Source: Flavobacteriales bacterium
Lineage (GTDB): Bacteria; Bacteroidota; Bacteroidia; Flavobacteriales_D; Cryomorphaceae
Assembly: GCA_020200995.1 (NCBI GenBank)
Contig: JAIVHQ010000056.1
Span: 1-7,451, forward strand
Direction of reading: 5' to 3'
DNA: 7,451 bases
Shown piece after piece: positions 1 to 6,359 of the stretch (position 1 is its first letter; each line of letters opens with the position of its first letter). The translations under genes were made by a program, and so were the position numbers. The notes under the pieces were generated by a model. It did no database searches. It worked only from the letters and a program-made list of their open reading frames with translations, and had not been told where the DNA came from.

Positions 1-151
1 AATACTCTGTTTCGCGTTCTATTTGGCTGAGCTTGTATTTGTGCCTGAACTGGGTGATGACGTCGTGGGTGTCGATAAAAGTAATGTACAGGAGCAATCC
101 CGCAAACACTGCGACGTACCGATTCCTGAGTATTTTGGGGATGCGTTTCAC
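1..151 (-). CDS. Septum formation initiator family protein (FtsB/DivIC type), N-terminal part only
   Basis: Read on the minus strand from a GTG at 151, the frame stays open to the window edge and gives 50 residues. It begins VKRIPKILRNRYVAVFAGLL, followed by a hydrophobic stretch (about residues 12-27, ending LLLYITFI), then D-T-H-D-V and the charged start of a coiled coil (QFRHKYKLSQIERETEY). A short basic N-terminus, one membrane helix, an acidic turn and then a coiled coil is the layout of Bacteroidota DivIC/FtsB proteins. These are small bitopic division proteins that act in the FtsQLB-like complex and link the Z-ring to septal peptidoglycan synthesis. The start is inferred: no ATG lies in frame just upstream, and GTG gives the usual N-terminal length. 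No strong ribosome-binding site is visible. The missing C-terminal half lies beyond position 1. The gene points the same way as pruA but is separated from it by a terminator and about 830 bp of repeats, so it is probably transcribed on its own. Confidence 0.75.
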   Translation of the reverse strand, partial: MKRIPKILRNRYVAVFAGLLLYITFIDTHDVITQFRHKYKLSQIERETEY

Positions 152-177
152 GAATGGTAAATCTACACTTACAGATT

Positions 178-185
178 GAAATCTA
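178..185 (-). promoter_or_regulatory. Possible -7 promoter element for the FtsB-like gene
   Basis: On the minus strand this reads TAGATTTC, matching seven of eight positions of the Bacteroidota -7 consensus TAnnTTTG. It lies about 27 nt before the GTG start, which would give a leader of about 20 nt. A second similar octamer (TAGATTTA) lies closer to the gene, and no clear -33 TTTG is seen, so the call is weak. Confidence 0.25.
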
Positions 186-257
186 CTAAAGTTTCGGAGT
201 AAATTTATACTGAGCGAACCTAATGACATGCAGGCTGGATAGGAAACAGCGTAACGA

Positions 258-297
258 CGGGGACAAATCCCCGCCTTACCACACGGGGCGTACCTAA
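258..297 (-). repeat. REP-like palindromic unit, left copy
   Basis: This unit has two parts. Positions 275-297 are a head whose reverse complement is identical over 23 bp to 837-859. Beside it, 258-273 form a GC-rich hairpin with a 6-bp stem (CGGGGA/TCCCCG) and loop CAAA. The right copy has the same architecture with a different stem sequence, so the palindrome shape is kept while the bases differ. A conserved head joined to a short GC-rich palindrome resembles bacterial REP elements mobilised by RAYT (IS200-like) transposases. That family assignment is inference. Confidence 0.65.
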
Positions 298-332
298 AAA
301 CCTGAGTTCGGTTCTTATTCGGGTTCAGAACG

Positions 333-420
333 CCTGTAAATAGTGAGTTTCGACTAAAAATGATGAAGTAATAGCGGGCTATTTCGAATCATTTTTAGGA
401 AGAAAATCACTGTTTACAGG
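333..420. repeat. Long near-perfect hairpin
   Basis: Arm 333-364 and arm 388-420 are complementary apart from a few mismatches and one single-base indel. The paired blocks include CCTGTAAA/TTTACAGG and CTAAAAATGAT/ATCATTTTTAG. The 23-nt loop holds another palindrome, AATAGC-GG-GCTATT (370-383), so nearly the whole 88 bp can fold on itself as DNA cruciform or RNA. Confidence 0.75.
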
Positions 421-438
421 TGGAAATGCACTCGCCTT

Positions 439-587
439 GTCCATAAACAACCGCTATCCTGCGTTGCATTTTCGCGCTTTAGCCCGCTAAAGCTTTGAAA
501 ATGCGCGTTATTCGCATCAGTATATTTTCAGCGGTGCTCATGAGATCGCTCGTGCCTCGCTAAGTTGTCTTGCGGTTGTTTATGGAC
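439..587. repeat. Inverted repeat with 16-bp perfect arms and an inner hairpin
   Basis: Positions 439-454 (GTCCATAAACAACCGC) are the exact reverse complement of 572-587. Inside, 466-483 and 486-504 form a second hairpin whose top is an 8-bp perfect stem, GCTTTAGC-CC-GCTAAAGC, extended by GCATTTTC/GAAAATGC. The rest of the enclosed DNA (505-571) shows no strong pairing by eye. Confidence 0.7.
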
Positions 588-631
588 ATCTGAATTCCCG
601 AATAAGAACCGAACTCAGGTTTAAAGGCACG

Positions 632-805
632 CTTGCCATTCAGCAAGACCACCTGCCGGCGAATAAGGCTCACACCGTGCGCTCAAAATTGTTGGAGCAA
701 CTGCCTGATGGAGGCACCTCGGTGCGTTCAAATTGTGTGGGCCAATACTTTAAACGATGGGTACATGTCTACTTTCAGGGCCGAAGGTGTGCCCTCAGTA
801 GAAAC
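632..805. other. Segment of small hairpins and imperfect direct repeats, possible structured RNA or decayed element
   Basis: Visible structures are CTTGC(N6)GCAAG at 632-647, TGCCT(N5)AGGCA at 702-716, and a two-part stem in which TCTACT (768-773) pairs with AGTAGA (797-802) and AGGGC (777-781) with GCCCT (791-795). Two imperfect 26-nt direct repeats (675-700 and 720-745, about 20 identities with one indel) flank the middle hairpin. One plus-strand frame is open from the left arm to a TAA near 812 but shows no recognisable protein. No promoter was found, so an RNA gene is only a possibility. Confidence 0.35.
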
Positions 806-829
806 AATATAAATCGAAGGTCAACACCC

Positions 830-918
830 CGTGCCGTTAGGTACGCCCCGTGTGGTAAGCCCCGGTTTCAACCGGGGTGTTTTGATGTGCCATAGAAAAA
901 CACGTGCCGTTAGGTACG
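830..918 (+). repeat. Direct repeat of CGTGCCGTTAGGTACG (830-845, 903-918)
   Basis: The same 16 bases occur twice, 73 bp apart. Each copy is itself nearly palindromic: CGTGCC and GGTACG pair with one G-T wobble around GTTA. The first copy overlaps the head of the right REP-like unit. The second stands alone next to the pruA terminator and may be a partial third unit. Confidence 0.7.
837..877 (+). repeat. REP-like palindromic unit, right copy
   Basis: The head at 837-859 is the exact reverse complement of 275-297. It is followed by a strong hairpin, CCCCGGTT (860-867) and AACCGGGG (870-877), then TGTTTT. The stem plus short T-run could also weakly terminate transcripts on the plus strand. With the left copy it makes an inverted REP pair enclosing about 540 bp. 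Confidence 0.65.
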
Positions 919-983
919 TTCAGTGTAAACTACCCAAGATATCATCAATTGAAACTCTCAAGCTCCAAAAATATAGATATTTA

Positions 984-1021
984 CAAAAAAAAAGCCTTTC
1001 TCCGATTATGAAGAAAGGCTT
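984..1021 (-). terminator. Intrinsic terminator of pruA
   Basis: On the minus strand AAGCCTTTCT (1021-1012) and AGAAAGGCTT (1001-992) form a perfect 10-bp stem with a 10-nt loop, followed directly by a run of T residues (the A-run at 985-993 on the plus strand). It begins 26 nt after the ancestral pruA stop at 1047. There is no T-rich tail in the other direction, so it acts on minus-strand transcripts. Confidence 0.9.
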
Positions 1022-1046
1022 GTCATTAACATTTGGGAGATGAAAC

Positions 1047-2584
1047 TTACCCCAGGAAGGGGTAGCGGTAGTCCTTCGCCGGCACAAAAGTCTCTTTTGT
1101 CCGACCACAGCCCCCGTGGGCTTGTCATTGATATAAAAATTACCCGCGGCGTTCTCGAGCTTCTTTGTGGCTTTTTCTATTGCGTAGCGGTCGCCGCTGA
1201 TTACAGCTCCTGTGAGAGCGTAAGGAGAGGTATTGTCCACAAGTTCGAGCACTTCGTCCCATTCTTCGGCTTTGTAAACGTAGATGGTCATCACCGGGCC
1301 GAATATTTCTTCGACCATGGTTCTGAACTTCGGGTTTGTGGTCACCACCACGGTGGGCTCAATGAAGTAGCCTTTGCTCGCGTCGCATTTTCCGCCTGCG
1401 ATGATCTCGGCATCGTCCTGCTCGGTAATGAACCCGATGTAGCCGCTGATTTTTTCAAATGCTTTCTTGTCGATTACGGCATTGATGAAATTTGAAAAAT
1501 CGGATGGAGGCCCCATTTTAAAACTGTTCACATCGTTGAGCAGGTGCTTTTTCACCTCCGGCCAGATGTTGTCGGGAATGTAAGCCCTCGATGCAGCGGA
1601 GCATTTTTGTCCCTGAAATTCGAATGCACCTCTCGCGATGGCCGTAGCCACTTCCTTGGCGGGCGCCGTTTTGTGGGCCACGATAAAGTCTTTTCCTCCC
1701 GTTTCACCCACTATGCGCGGATATGCTCGGTAGGTGTCGATGTTTTCGCCGATGGTCTTCCAAAGGTGCTTGAAAACTCCGGTGGATCCGGTAAAGTGCA
1801 GCCCGGCAAAGTCACGGTGCTTGAAAACCACATCGCCGGCCACGGGGCCGTCTACAGTGATCATATTAATTACGCCGTCGGGCAGGCCCGCTTCCTTGAA
1901 GATTTTCATTACAAGGTTGGCAGAATACACCTGGCTATCGGCCGGTTTCCAAACGCATACGTTGCCCATCAGGGCCGCGCTGGCGGGGAGGTTGCCCGCG
2001 ATGGCGGTGAAGTTGAAGGGGGTGATGCAAAACACAAAACCCTCAAGCGGCCTGTATTCGAGGCGGTTCCACACGCCTTCTGAGCTCACGGGCTGGTTTT
2101 CGTAAATTTCTTCCATGTAGGCCACATTAAAGCGGAGGAAATCAATCAATTCACAAACGGCGTCGATTTCCGATTGGAATGCGTTCTTGCTCTGGGCGAT
2201 CATCGTGGCGGCATTCATCTCGTAGCGGTAAGGGCCTGCGATGAGGTCGGCCGCTTTGAGGAAAATGGCTGCGCGCTGTTCCCAAGCCATGTCGGCCCAT
2301 GCCTGACGGGCTTCGAGGGCTGCGTTTACGGCGTCTTTTACGTGACTTGCATCTCCGTAATTAAAATGCCCGAGCAAGTGGCCGTGATCGTAGGGCGGAT
2401 TCATCGGCATTTTTTGCTCCGTTCTCACCTCTTTGTCGCCGATGTACATCGGTACGTCTATGGGATCTGCGGATATTAATTTTTCGTAAGCCTCCTCCAG
2501 CGATTGGCGCTCGGGGCTTCCGGGGGCGTAGTCGTTGATAGGTTCGTTGGCGGGATAGGGAATTCTGTAGACTCCTTTTGGCAT
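1047..2584 (-). pseudogene. pruA: L-glutamate gamma-semialdehyde dehydrogenase (1-pyrroline-5-carboxylate dehydrogenase), frameshifted by an internal deletion
   Basis: PruA is the NAD-dependent aldehyde dehydrogenase that oxidises glutamate semialdehyde to glutamate, the second step of proline catabolism, in the cytoplasm. The protein starts at ATG 2584 (MPKGVYRIPYPANEP, as in Bacteroidota homologues). It carries the expected motifs: ITPFNFT with Asn191, WKP with Lys213, FTGST near 264, the general base in VGETGG (Glu294) and the nucleophile in FQGQKCSAASR (Cys328). After GNFYINDKPTGAVVGQ (ending residue 496, position 1097) the family normally continues with the PFGG motif and about 30 residues to the C-terminus. 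Here that block is absent. The usual end, ETFVPAKDYRYPFLG and stop, is present at 1094-1047 but in another frame. The fit is a deletion of about 91 nt with a short A-run at the junction. Without frame correction, translation runs on through a non-homologous tail to position 920. Even with frame restored, the PFGG segment would be missing, so activity is doubtful. A sequencing or assembly error cannot be excluded. Confidence 0.88.
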
Positions 2585-2607
2585 ATGGCAATGTGTTTTT
2601 TAGGTAA

Positions 2608-2649
2608 AGCAATTGAGGGTGCGAAAGTACGAATTGAAAAACAATTGCT
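2608..2649. promoter_or_regulatory. Operator-like inverted repeat around the pruA promoter
   Basis: AGCAATTG (2608-2615) and CAATTGCT (2642-2649) form a perfect 8-bp inverted repeat with a 26-bp spacer. It is centred at 2628.5, next to the pruA -7 element. A further GAATTG lies between them. This could bind a dimeric regulator, but AT-rich repeats of this size can arise by chance. Confidence 0.3.
2622..2629 (-). promoter_or_regulatory. Probable -7 promoter element of pruA
   Basis: The minus strand reads TACTTTCG followed by CACC, seven of eight positions of the Bacteroidota TAnnTTTG consensus in its usual sequence context. Transcription starting a few bases downstream would give a leader of about 30 nt before ATG 2584. 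The -33 TTTG is not obvious at the standard distance. Confidence 0.5.
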
Positions 2650-2698
2650 CCTGAACTACGTAAGATACGCACACCCGCCGAGGCATGGCTCAAATGAT

Positions 2699-2706
2699 TA
2701 CTTTAG
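2699..2706 (+). promoter_or_regulatory. Possible -7 promoter element of the sensor kinase gene
   Basis: TACTTTAG matches seven of eight positions of TAnnTTTG and lies 35 nt before the ATG at 2742, a spacing similar to the divergent pruA promoter. No good -33 element is seen. Confidence 0.35.
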
Positions 2707-2741
2707 CCGTCGGCAATGATTTTGAAAACTGAACTCCCCCG

Positions 2742-5700
2742 ATGGTCAGAGACTGCATTTTAGGCGTCTTTATATTTCTCGCCGCGCTGAGCGCATCAGG
2801 TCAGACCATTCCTTTTAATATCCTCGGTATAAAAGACGGCCTGCCCCAAGCCACCATTACCTGCATGATGCAGGACAGGGCGGGGTATATATGGGCGGGT
2901 ACCAAAGACGGGCTCACGCGGTACGACGGTTACAGATTTGAAGTAATACGCTACGTGCAGGGAGATTCCACTTCGTTGAGCAGCAATAGCATCACTTCTC
3001 TAAGTCAGGACTTTTCAGGAAATATTTGGGTGGGGACGAACTTCGGTCTCAACATGCTCAACCCGGCTACCCTGACCTCGCGGCGCTACTATCACTGGTT
3101 TGAAGACGACCGGTCGTTGAGCAGCAATAAAATCACATCAATCATCACAGATAATCATGGTGATGTGTGGATTGGAACCGAGAACGGATTGAACAAGCTC
3201 GAGAGCATTGAAGGTAGTTTTAAATCTTATTCCATTCGTGAAAACGATCCTTTCAGCCTTTCGGGAAATGCAGTAAATACCCTCTACGCCGACCGCAACA
3301 ACAACCTTTGGGTGGGAACCGACGCCGGGCTCAACCTGCTTTTGCCGGAAGGCAATTTTAAGCGCTACAAAAAAGACTATGACGATGACAATAGTTTGAG
3401 CGATAACATGATTTCAAGTATTGCTGAGGACCACGACGGAAACCTCTGGATCGGTACACGCAACGGGCTGAATAAGTTTAACCCTGTGCTGGAAATCTTC
3501 TCGCGCTACTACGCCGACACTCCAAAAAAAGACCTGCTTGGGTCCTCTATCATCAATGCGCTGATGGTAGATGCCAACGGGAAAATTTGGGTGGGTACGC
3601 CGACGGGCCTCAACCAACTGTACCGTACAAAGTCAGATGTCCGAAATGGCCTGTCGGGTTCATTGAATTTTGGTGAGCTGCCGAACAGTTATGCCACCTG
3701 CTTAATGTCTGATCGGTCGGGCCTGATTTGGATTGGCACCCTCTCAGCGGGTATTGCCACACTGAACAACGAGGCCCAGCAATTTTTTTCTCAGCGATTT
3801 AGCCAGTCCAAAGGGCACATTCCCGAGCTCAACAAGTCCTACAGTTTTTTCCGACCCGATGATCAAACCTTACTGGCAGGTACGGGTGCCGGGATTATGA
3901 AGTTTAAAAAGGACGGAACTCAAATACCCGACCGAATGCAATGGAAGCCCTCGGGAAGGGTGGAAGGCATCGAAGCGGTGGTGCGCGATATTACTGCGGG
4001 AAGCGATGGCAAACTTTGGGCTGCCACTGATGGTGAAGGACTATGGGAACTCGATCCTGAGACTTTTGAGACCGTCGCAAAATTTACGGTCGACCCCAAC
4101 GATCCCGACGGAATTCCCAGCAATAAGGTGTCGTGCATCCAGCCTTCAGCTTCCGGAGATCTGTGGGTAGGTACCATTGGTGGAGGGTTTTCACTTTACA
4201 CCGCCGCCACAGGAAAGTTCAAAATATTTCGGTTCTCCGGCGATGATCCCGCAAGCCTTCGCGACAACAACATCTCGTGCATGTACCTTCAAGATGAGGA
4301 AACACTTTGGTTAGGAACGGGAAATTCCGGGCTTTACCGATTTGATGTCCAAACTGAAATGCTTCATCGTTTCGAGCCGGGAAATCCGGCGGCGGGCCAC
4401 CTCGGGTCGGGTGTTATCAACGATATCCACATAGACAATGGCAACAACCTTTGGGTAGCCACCTCGGGAGGCGGGCTATGTCGCTACGAAGGTGGTGACA
4501 GGTTCACTTCCTTCACCATTGATGACGGTTTGGCTAGCAATGTGGTGCTGGGGATCAGGTGTGATTTTGAGAACAACCTTTGGGTGAGTACGAACGGAGG
4601 AATATCTGCCTATAGCCCTGAAACTGCCACCTTCAGAAATTACAATGAGAAGGATATGCCTGGCAGCAATACATTTTTTGCGGGGAGCTCCTTCCAGGAC
4701 AATGAGAGCCGCATCTATTTTGGCGGGGCCAATGGATTCTATTATTTTTATGCTGAAGGGCTCAGGGAGAACACTTTCATACCTCCCGTGGTGATATGTC
4801 GGTTCAACCTGTTGAGAGATGATGTGCTGCGCCAGGACTCGGGAAGAGACAAGCGCATAAACGATCGCATTGAGCTCAAGTACAATCACCCGGGCTTTAC
4901 CATCGAATTTGCGGCACTGAATTACAAGCAGCCTGAGAAAAACCAATACGCCTACCGCCTCATAGGATTGAGCGACGAGTGGCGCTATATGGGCAGCAGG
5001 CGCTTTGCAACGTTTTCGAATCTGGCCCCGGGCAGCTACAGGTTTGAAGTGCGCGGGTCAAACAATGATGGATTTTGGAACGAGGAGCCTGCGGTTCTGC
5101 CATTCAAGGTAGCCCACGCTTTTTGGCAAACAGCGGCCTTCAAGGTCGCAGCGATTTTTCTCCTCATCGCCATTTTATATGTGGCTTACCGCTATAGAAT
5201 CCAATTGGAGAAAACCCGACGCTCAGAGCTGGAAGGGGCTGTAAAGCAGCGCACCAGTGAAATTGTCAAAGAACGCGATACCAACGTTGTGTTGCTGCGT
5301 GAAGTTCATCACCGCGTCAAGAACAATCTCCAGATCATCGTCAGCCTGCTCAGCCTCCAATCCCGATTTATCACCGATCGCAAATTGGTACATGTATTCG
5401 ATGAAGTTCAAAACAGGGTGCGCTCTATGTCGCTGATCCACCAGAAAATGTATCAAAGCAAAGACCTGTCCACCGTCAATATTGCCGAGTATGTCAACGA
5501 CCTTTCGGAAAATCTGCTAAAGACTTACAACCTTTCGCAAAAGGTGCAACTCGAAGTAAATGTGGCTGTAAATAGGTTCAAGTCGGATACGCTTACCCCA
5601 TTGGGATTGATTATTAACGAAATAATCAGCAATGCTCTCAAATATGCTTTTACCGAAGAATCCGAGGGAACCGTGTTTGTGGAAATCAAATCGATGGGAG

Positions 5701-5894
5701 AGGGGCGTTACCGAATGGTAATCGGCGACAATGGCGTGGGGATTCCTGAATCAACAGAAGACCCGTCTGAAAGTGGTTCATTCGGCACGGAACTGATTTA
5801 TGCGCTCACGGAGCAGCTTAACGGCACGATTGTGAGAGATACTAAGCGCAGTGGCACTGTTTACATAATAGACTTTGAAGATCTCGAAGAGTGA
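2742..5894 (+). CDS. Two-component sensor histidine kinase with periplasmic Reg_prop double propeller, Y_Y_Y domain and HisKA_2/HATPase
   Basis: This is a 1050-residue membrane sensor kinase. Residues 1-20 look like a signal peptide (hydrophobic FIFLAALSASG, then QTIPF). Residues 24-670 carry repeated W-[VIA]-G-T-x-x-G-L motifs with tryptophans at 51, 96, 143, 190, 236, 283, 330, 425, 475, 523, 571 and 614. Degenerate copies near 378 and 658 bring the count to 14, fitting two seven-bladed propellers. A Y_Y_Y domain follows (about 715-790), then one membrane helix (about 798-816) and a linker with coiled-coil character. The kinase core has the HisKA_2 motif EVHHRVKNNLQ (His856/His857 as phosphoacceptor), the N-box LIINEIISNALKYAF (Asn964), G1 DNGVGIP (996-1002) and GSFGTELI (1012-1019). 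All catalytic motifs look intact. Unlike classical hybrid two-component systems of Bacteroidota, it has no receiver or AraC domain, so its partner regulator must be separate and is not in this window. The ligand cannot be inferred. It is transcribed divergently from pruA. The start gives a proper signal peptide but lacks a clear ribosome-binding site. Confidence 0.93.
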   Translation: MVRDCILGVFIFLAALSASGQTIPFNILGIKDGLPQATITCMMQDRAGYIWAGTKDGLTRYDGYRFEVIRYVQGDSTSLSSNSITSLSQDFSGNIWVGTNFGLNMLNPATLTSRRYYHWFEDDRSLSSNKITSIITDNHGDVWIGTENGLNKLESIEGSFKSYSIRENDPFSLSGNAVNTLYADRNNNLWVGTDAGLNLLLPEGNFKRYKKDYDDDNSLSDNMISSIAEDHDGNLWIGTRNGLNKFNPVLEIFSRYYADTPKKDLLGSSIINALMVDANGKIWVGTPTGLNQLYRTKSDVRNGLSGSLNFGELPNSYATCLMSDRSGLIWIGTLSAGIATLNNEAQQFFSQRFSQSKGHIPELNKSYSFFRPDDQTLLAGTGAGIMKFKKDGTQIPDRMQWKPSGRVEGIEAVVRDITAGSDGKLWAATDGEGLWELDPETFETVAKFTVDPNDPDGIPSNKVSCIQPSASGDLWVGTIGGGFSLYTAATGKFKIFRFSGDDPASLRDNNISCMYLQDEETLWLGTGNSGLYRFDVQTEMLHRFEPGNPAAGHLGSGVINDIHIDNGNNLWVATSGGGLCRYEGGDRFTSFTIDDGLASNVVLGIRCDFENNLWVSTNGGISAYSPETATFRNYNEKDMPGSNTFFAGSSFQDNESRIYFGGANGFYYFYAEGLRENTFIPPVVICRFNLLRDDVLRQDSGRDKRINDRIELKYNHPGFTIEFAALNYKQPEKNQYAYRLIGLSDEWRYMGSRRFATFSNLAPGSYRFEVRGSNNDGFWNEEPAVLPFKVAHAFWQTAAFKVAAIFLLIAILYVAYRYRIQLEKTRRSELEGAVKQRTSEIVKERDTNVVLLREVHHRVKNNLQIIVSLLSLQSRFITDRKLVHVFDEVQNRVRSMSLIHQKMYQSKDLSTVNIAEYVNDLSENLLKTYNLSQKVQLEVNVAVNRFKSDTLTPLGLIINEIISNALKYAFTEESEGTVFVEIKSMGEGRYRMVIGDNGVGIPESTEDPSESGSFGTELIYALTEQLNGTIVRDTKRSGTVYIIDFEDLEE

Positions 5895-5904
5895 GTGTCC
5901 CCGA

Positions 5905-6291
5905 TTAGTTCAGGCGGTGGGGTATCATAAGCATGAATGACGGGACTTCTACTTCAAACAGGGTATCGGTATCGAGGTTGCGCATTTCGTAAGAGCCGCG
6001 CATCTGGCCCGTATCTGTTGAGAAATCGCAGGAGGACCTGTATGAGTAGCTTCCGCCCGGCGGAATCACGGGCTGTTTTCCCACCACGCCTTCGCCATCC
6101 ACCTTCCGCGCGGGGCCCGCACTGTCCTGAATATTCCAGCGCCGGCGCTCCAGACAAATGGTAAAGTCATTGCGATTTTCGATGTTTATGCGGTATGAGA
6201 ACATAAACAAATTGTTTTCCGGGTTGGAAAAACGGGGTTCGAATTTACAACTTATTGAAATGCTGATACCTGAAGAAATTGCAGTAACCAT
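5905..6291 (-). CDS. apaG: ApaG family protein (DUF525)
   Basis: From ATG 6291 the protein is 128 residues, the usual ApaG length, and begins MVTAISSGISISISCKFEPR. It carries the family landmarks: SNPENNLFMFSYRINIEN (22-39), the RRRWNIQDS segment, the glycine motif GEGVVGKQPVIPPG (66-79), TDTGQMRGSYEM and the ending PHRLN. ApaG proteins are small beta-sandwich proteins resembling fibronectin type III domains. They are associated genetically with cobalt and magnesium resistance, but their biochemical role is poorly defined. A TTG seven codons upstream (6312) keeps the frame open but adds residues not expected in the family, so the ATG is preferred. It lies 68 nt downstream of the plug-family gene on the same strand, possibly cotranscribed. 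It converges on the kinase gene with 10 nt between stop codons and no visible terminator. Confidence 0.92.
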   Translation of the reverse strand: MVTAISSGISISISCKFEPRFSNPENNLFMFSYRINIENRNDFTICLERRRWNIQDSAGPARKVDGEGVVGKQPVIPPGGSYSYRSSCDFSTDTGQMRGSYEMRNLDTDTLFEVEVPSFMLMIPHRLN

Positions 6292-6359
6292 TTGTCTGTT
6301 TTTTAATAGCAAGCAAGAATAGGGATTCTTTTCCTTAAAATACGAAACAGAACGTTAAT

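Larger units (their letters stand above)
288..632. repeat. Nested inverted repeat, 36-bp arms at 288-323 and 597-632
   Basis: The inner 23 bp of each arm (301-323 and 597-619) are perfectly complementary. The outer 13 bp match at 10 positions, giving 33 of 36 overall. The arms enclose about 270 bp that itself contains two long hairpin structures. The outer part of the left arm (288-297) overlaps the REP head and can also pair with 837-846, so the two pairings compete. The arms could be the termini of a MITE-like insertion. A clear target-site duplication cannot be identified by eye. Confidence 0.75.
152..983. other. Gene-poor intergenic island built of nested inverted repeats
   Basis: No convincing coding sequence is found across this roughly 830-bp stretch. 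The open frames here are short, overlap palindromes, show no protein family resemblance and partly translate repeat arms. The DNA is instead dominated by inverted repeats at several scales. Outermost are two REP-like units facing each other (258-297 and 837-877). Inside is a 36-bp pair (288-323 with 597-632), which in turn encloses a long hairpin (333-420) and a 16-bp pair (439-454 with 572-587) with its own inner hairpin (466-504). From 632 to 805 come three smaller hairpins and a pair of imperfect direct repeats. A 16-bp direct repeat closes the island (830-845, 903-918). The region is probably a non-autonomous mobile or repetitive element, or several inserted into one another. No transposase gene lies in the window. 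Confidence 0.8.

Noticed and set aside
379..444. A 21-codon minus-strand ATG frame starting MDKASAFPPV
   Set aside because: It lies almost entirely in an arm of the 333-420 hairpin. Its length and composition are explained by the repeat, and no ribosome-binding site or promoter is seen.
860..884. GC hairpin plus TGTTTT as a plus-strand intrinsic terminator
   Set aside because: There is no plus-strand gene upstream to terminate, the T-run is short and interrupted, and the hairpin is better explained as the REP-like palindrome.
258..918. CRISPR array
   Set aside because: The repeats are inverted, of different kinds and few in number, with no regular repeat-spacer pattern and no cas genes.
677..1043. 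Two plus-strand open frames of about 70 codons over the repeat island and pruA terminator
   Set aside because: They translate the REP-like palindromes, the 16-bp repeats and the terminator, overlap each other, and show no protein family features.
1040..2479. Several plus-strand open frames of 100-179 codons opposite pruA
   Set aside because: They are antisense shadows of a clearly recognisable aldehyde dehydrogenase and have no family resemblance of their own.
2361..2693. Minus-strand 110-codon frame overlapping the pruA start
   Set aside because: It is out of frame with pruA, covers its promoter and 5' end, and resembles no known protein.
2742..4750. Recent tandem duplication in the kinase gene
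   Set aside because: The periodic W-x-G-T motifs are the normal blades of Reg_prop propellers. The copies are diverged in DNA sequence.
4476..4946. Minus-strand 156-codon frame inside the kinase gene
   Set aside because: It is antisense to the propeller and Y_Y_Y coding region and is best explained as a shadow frame.
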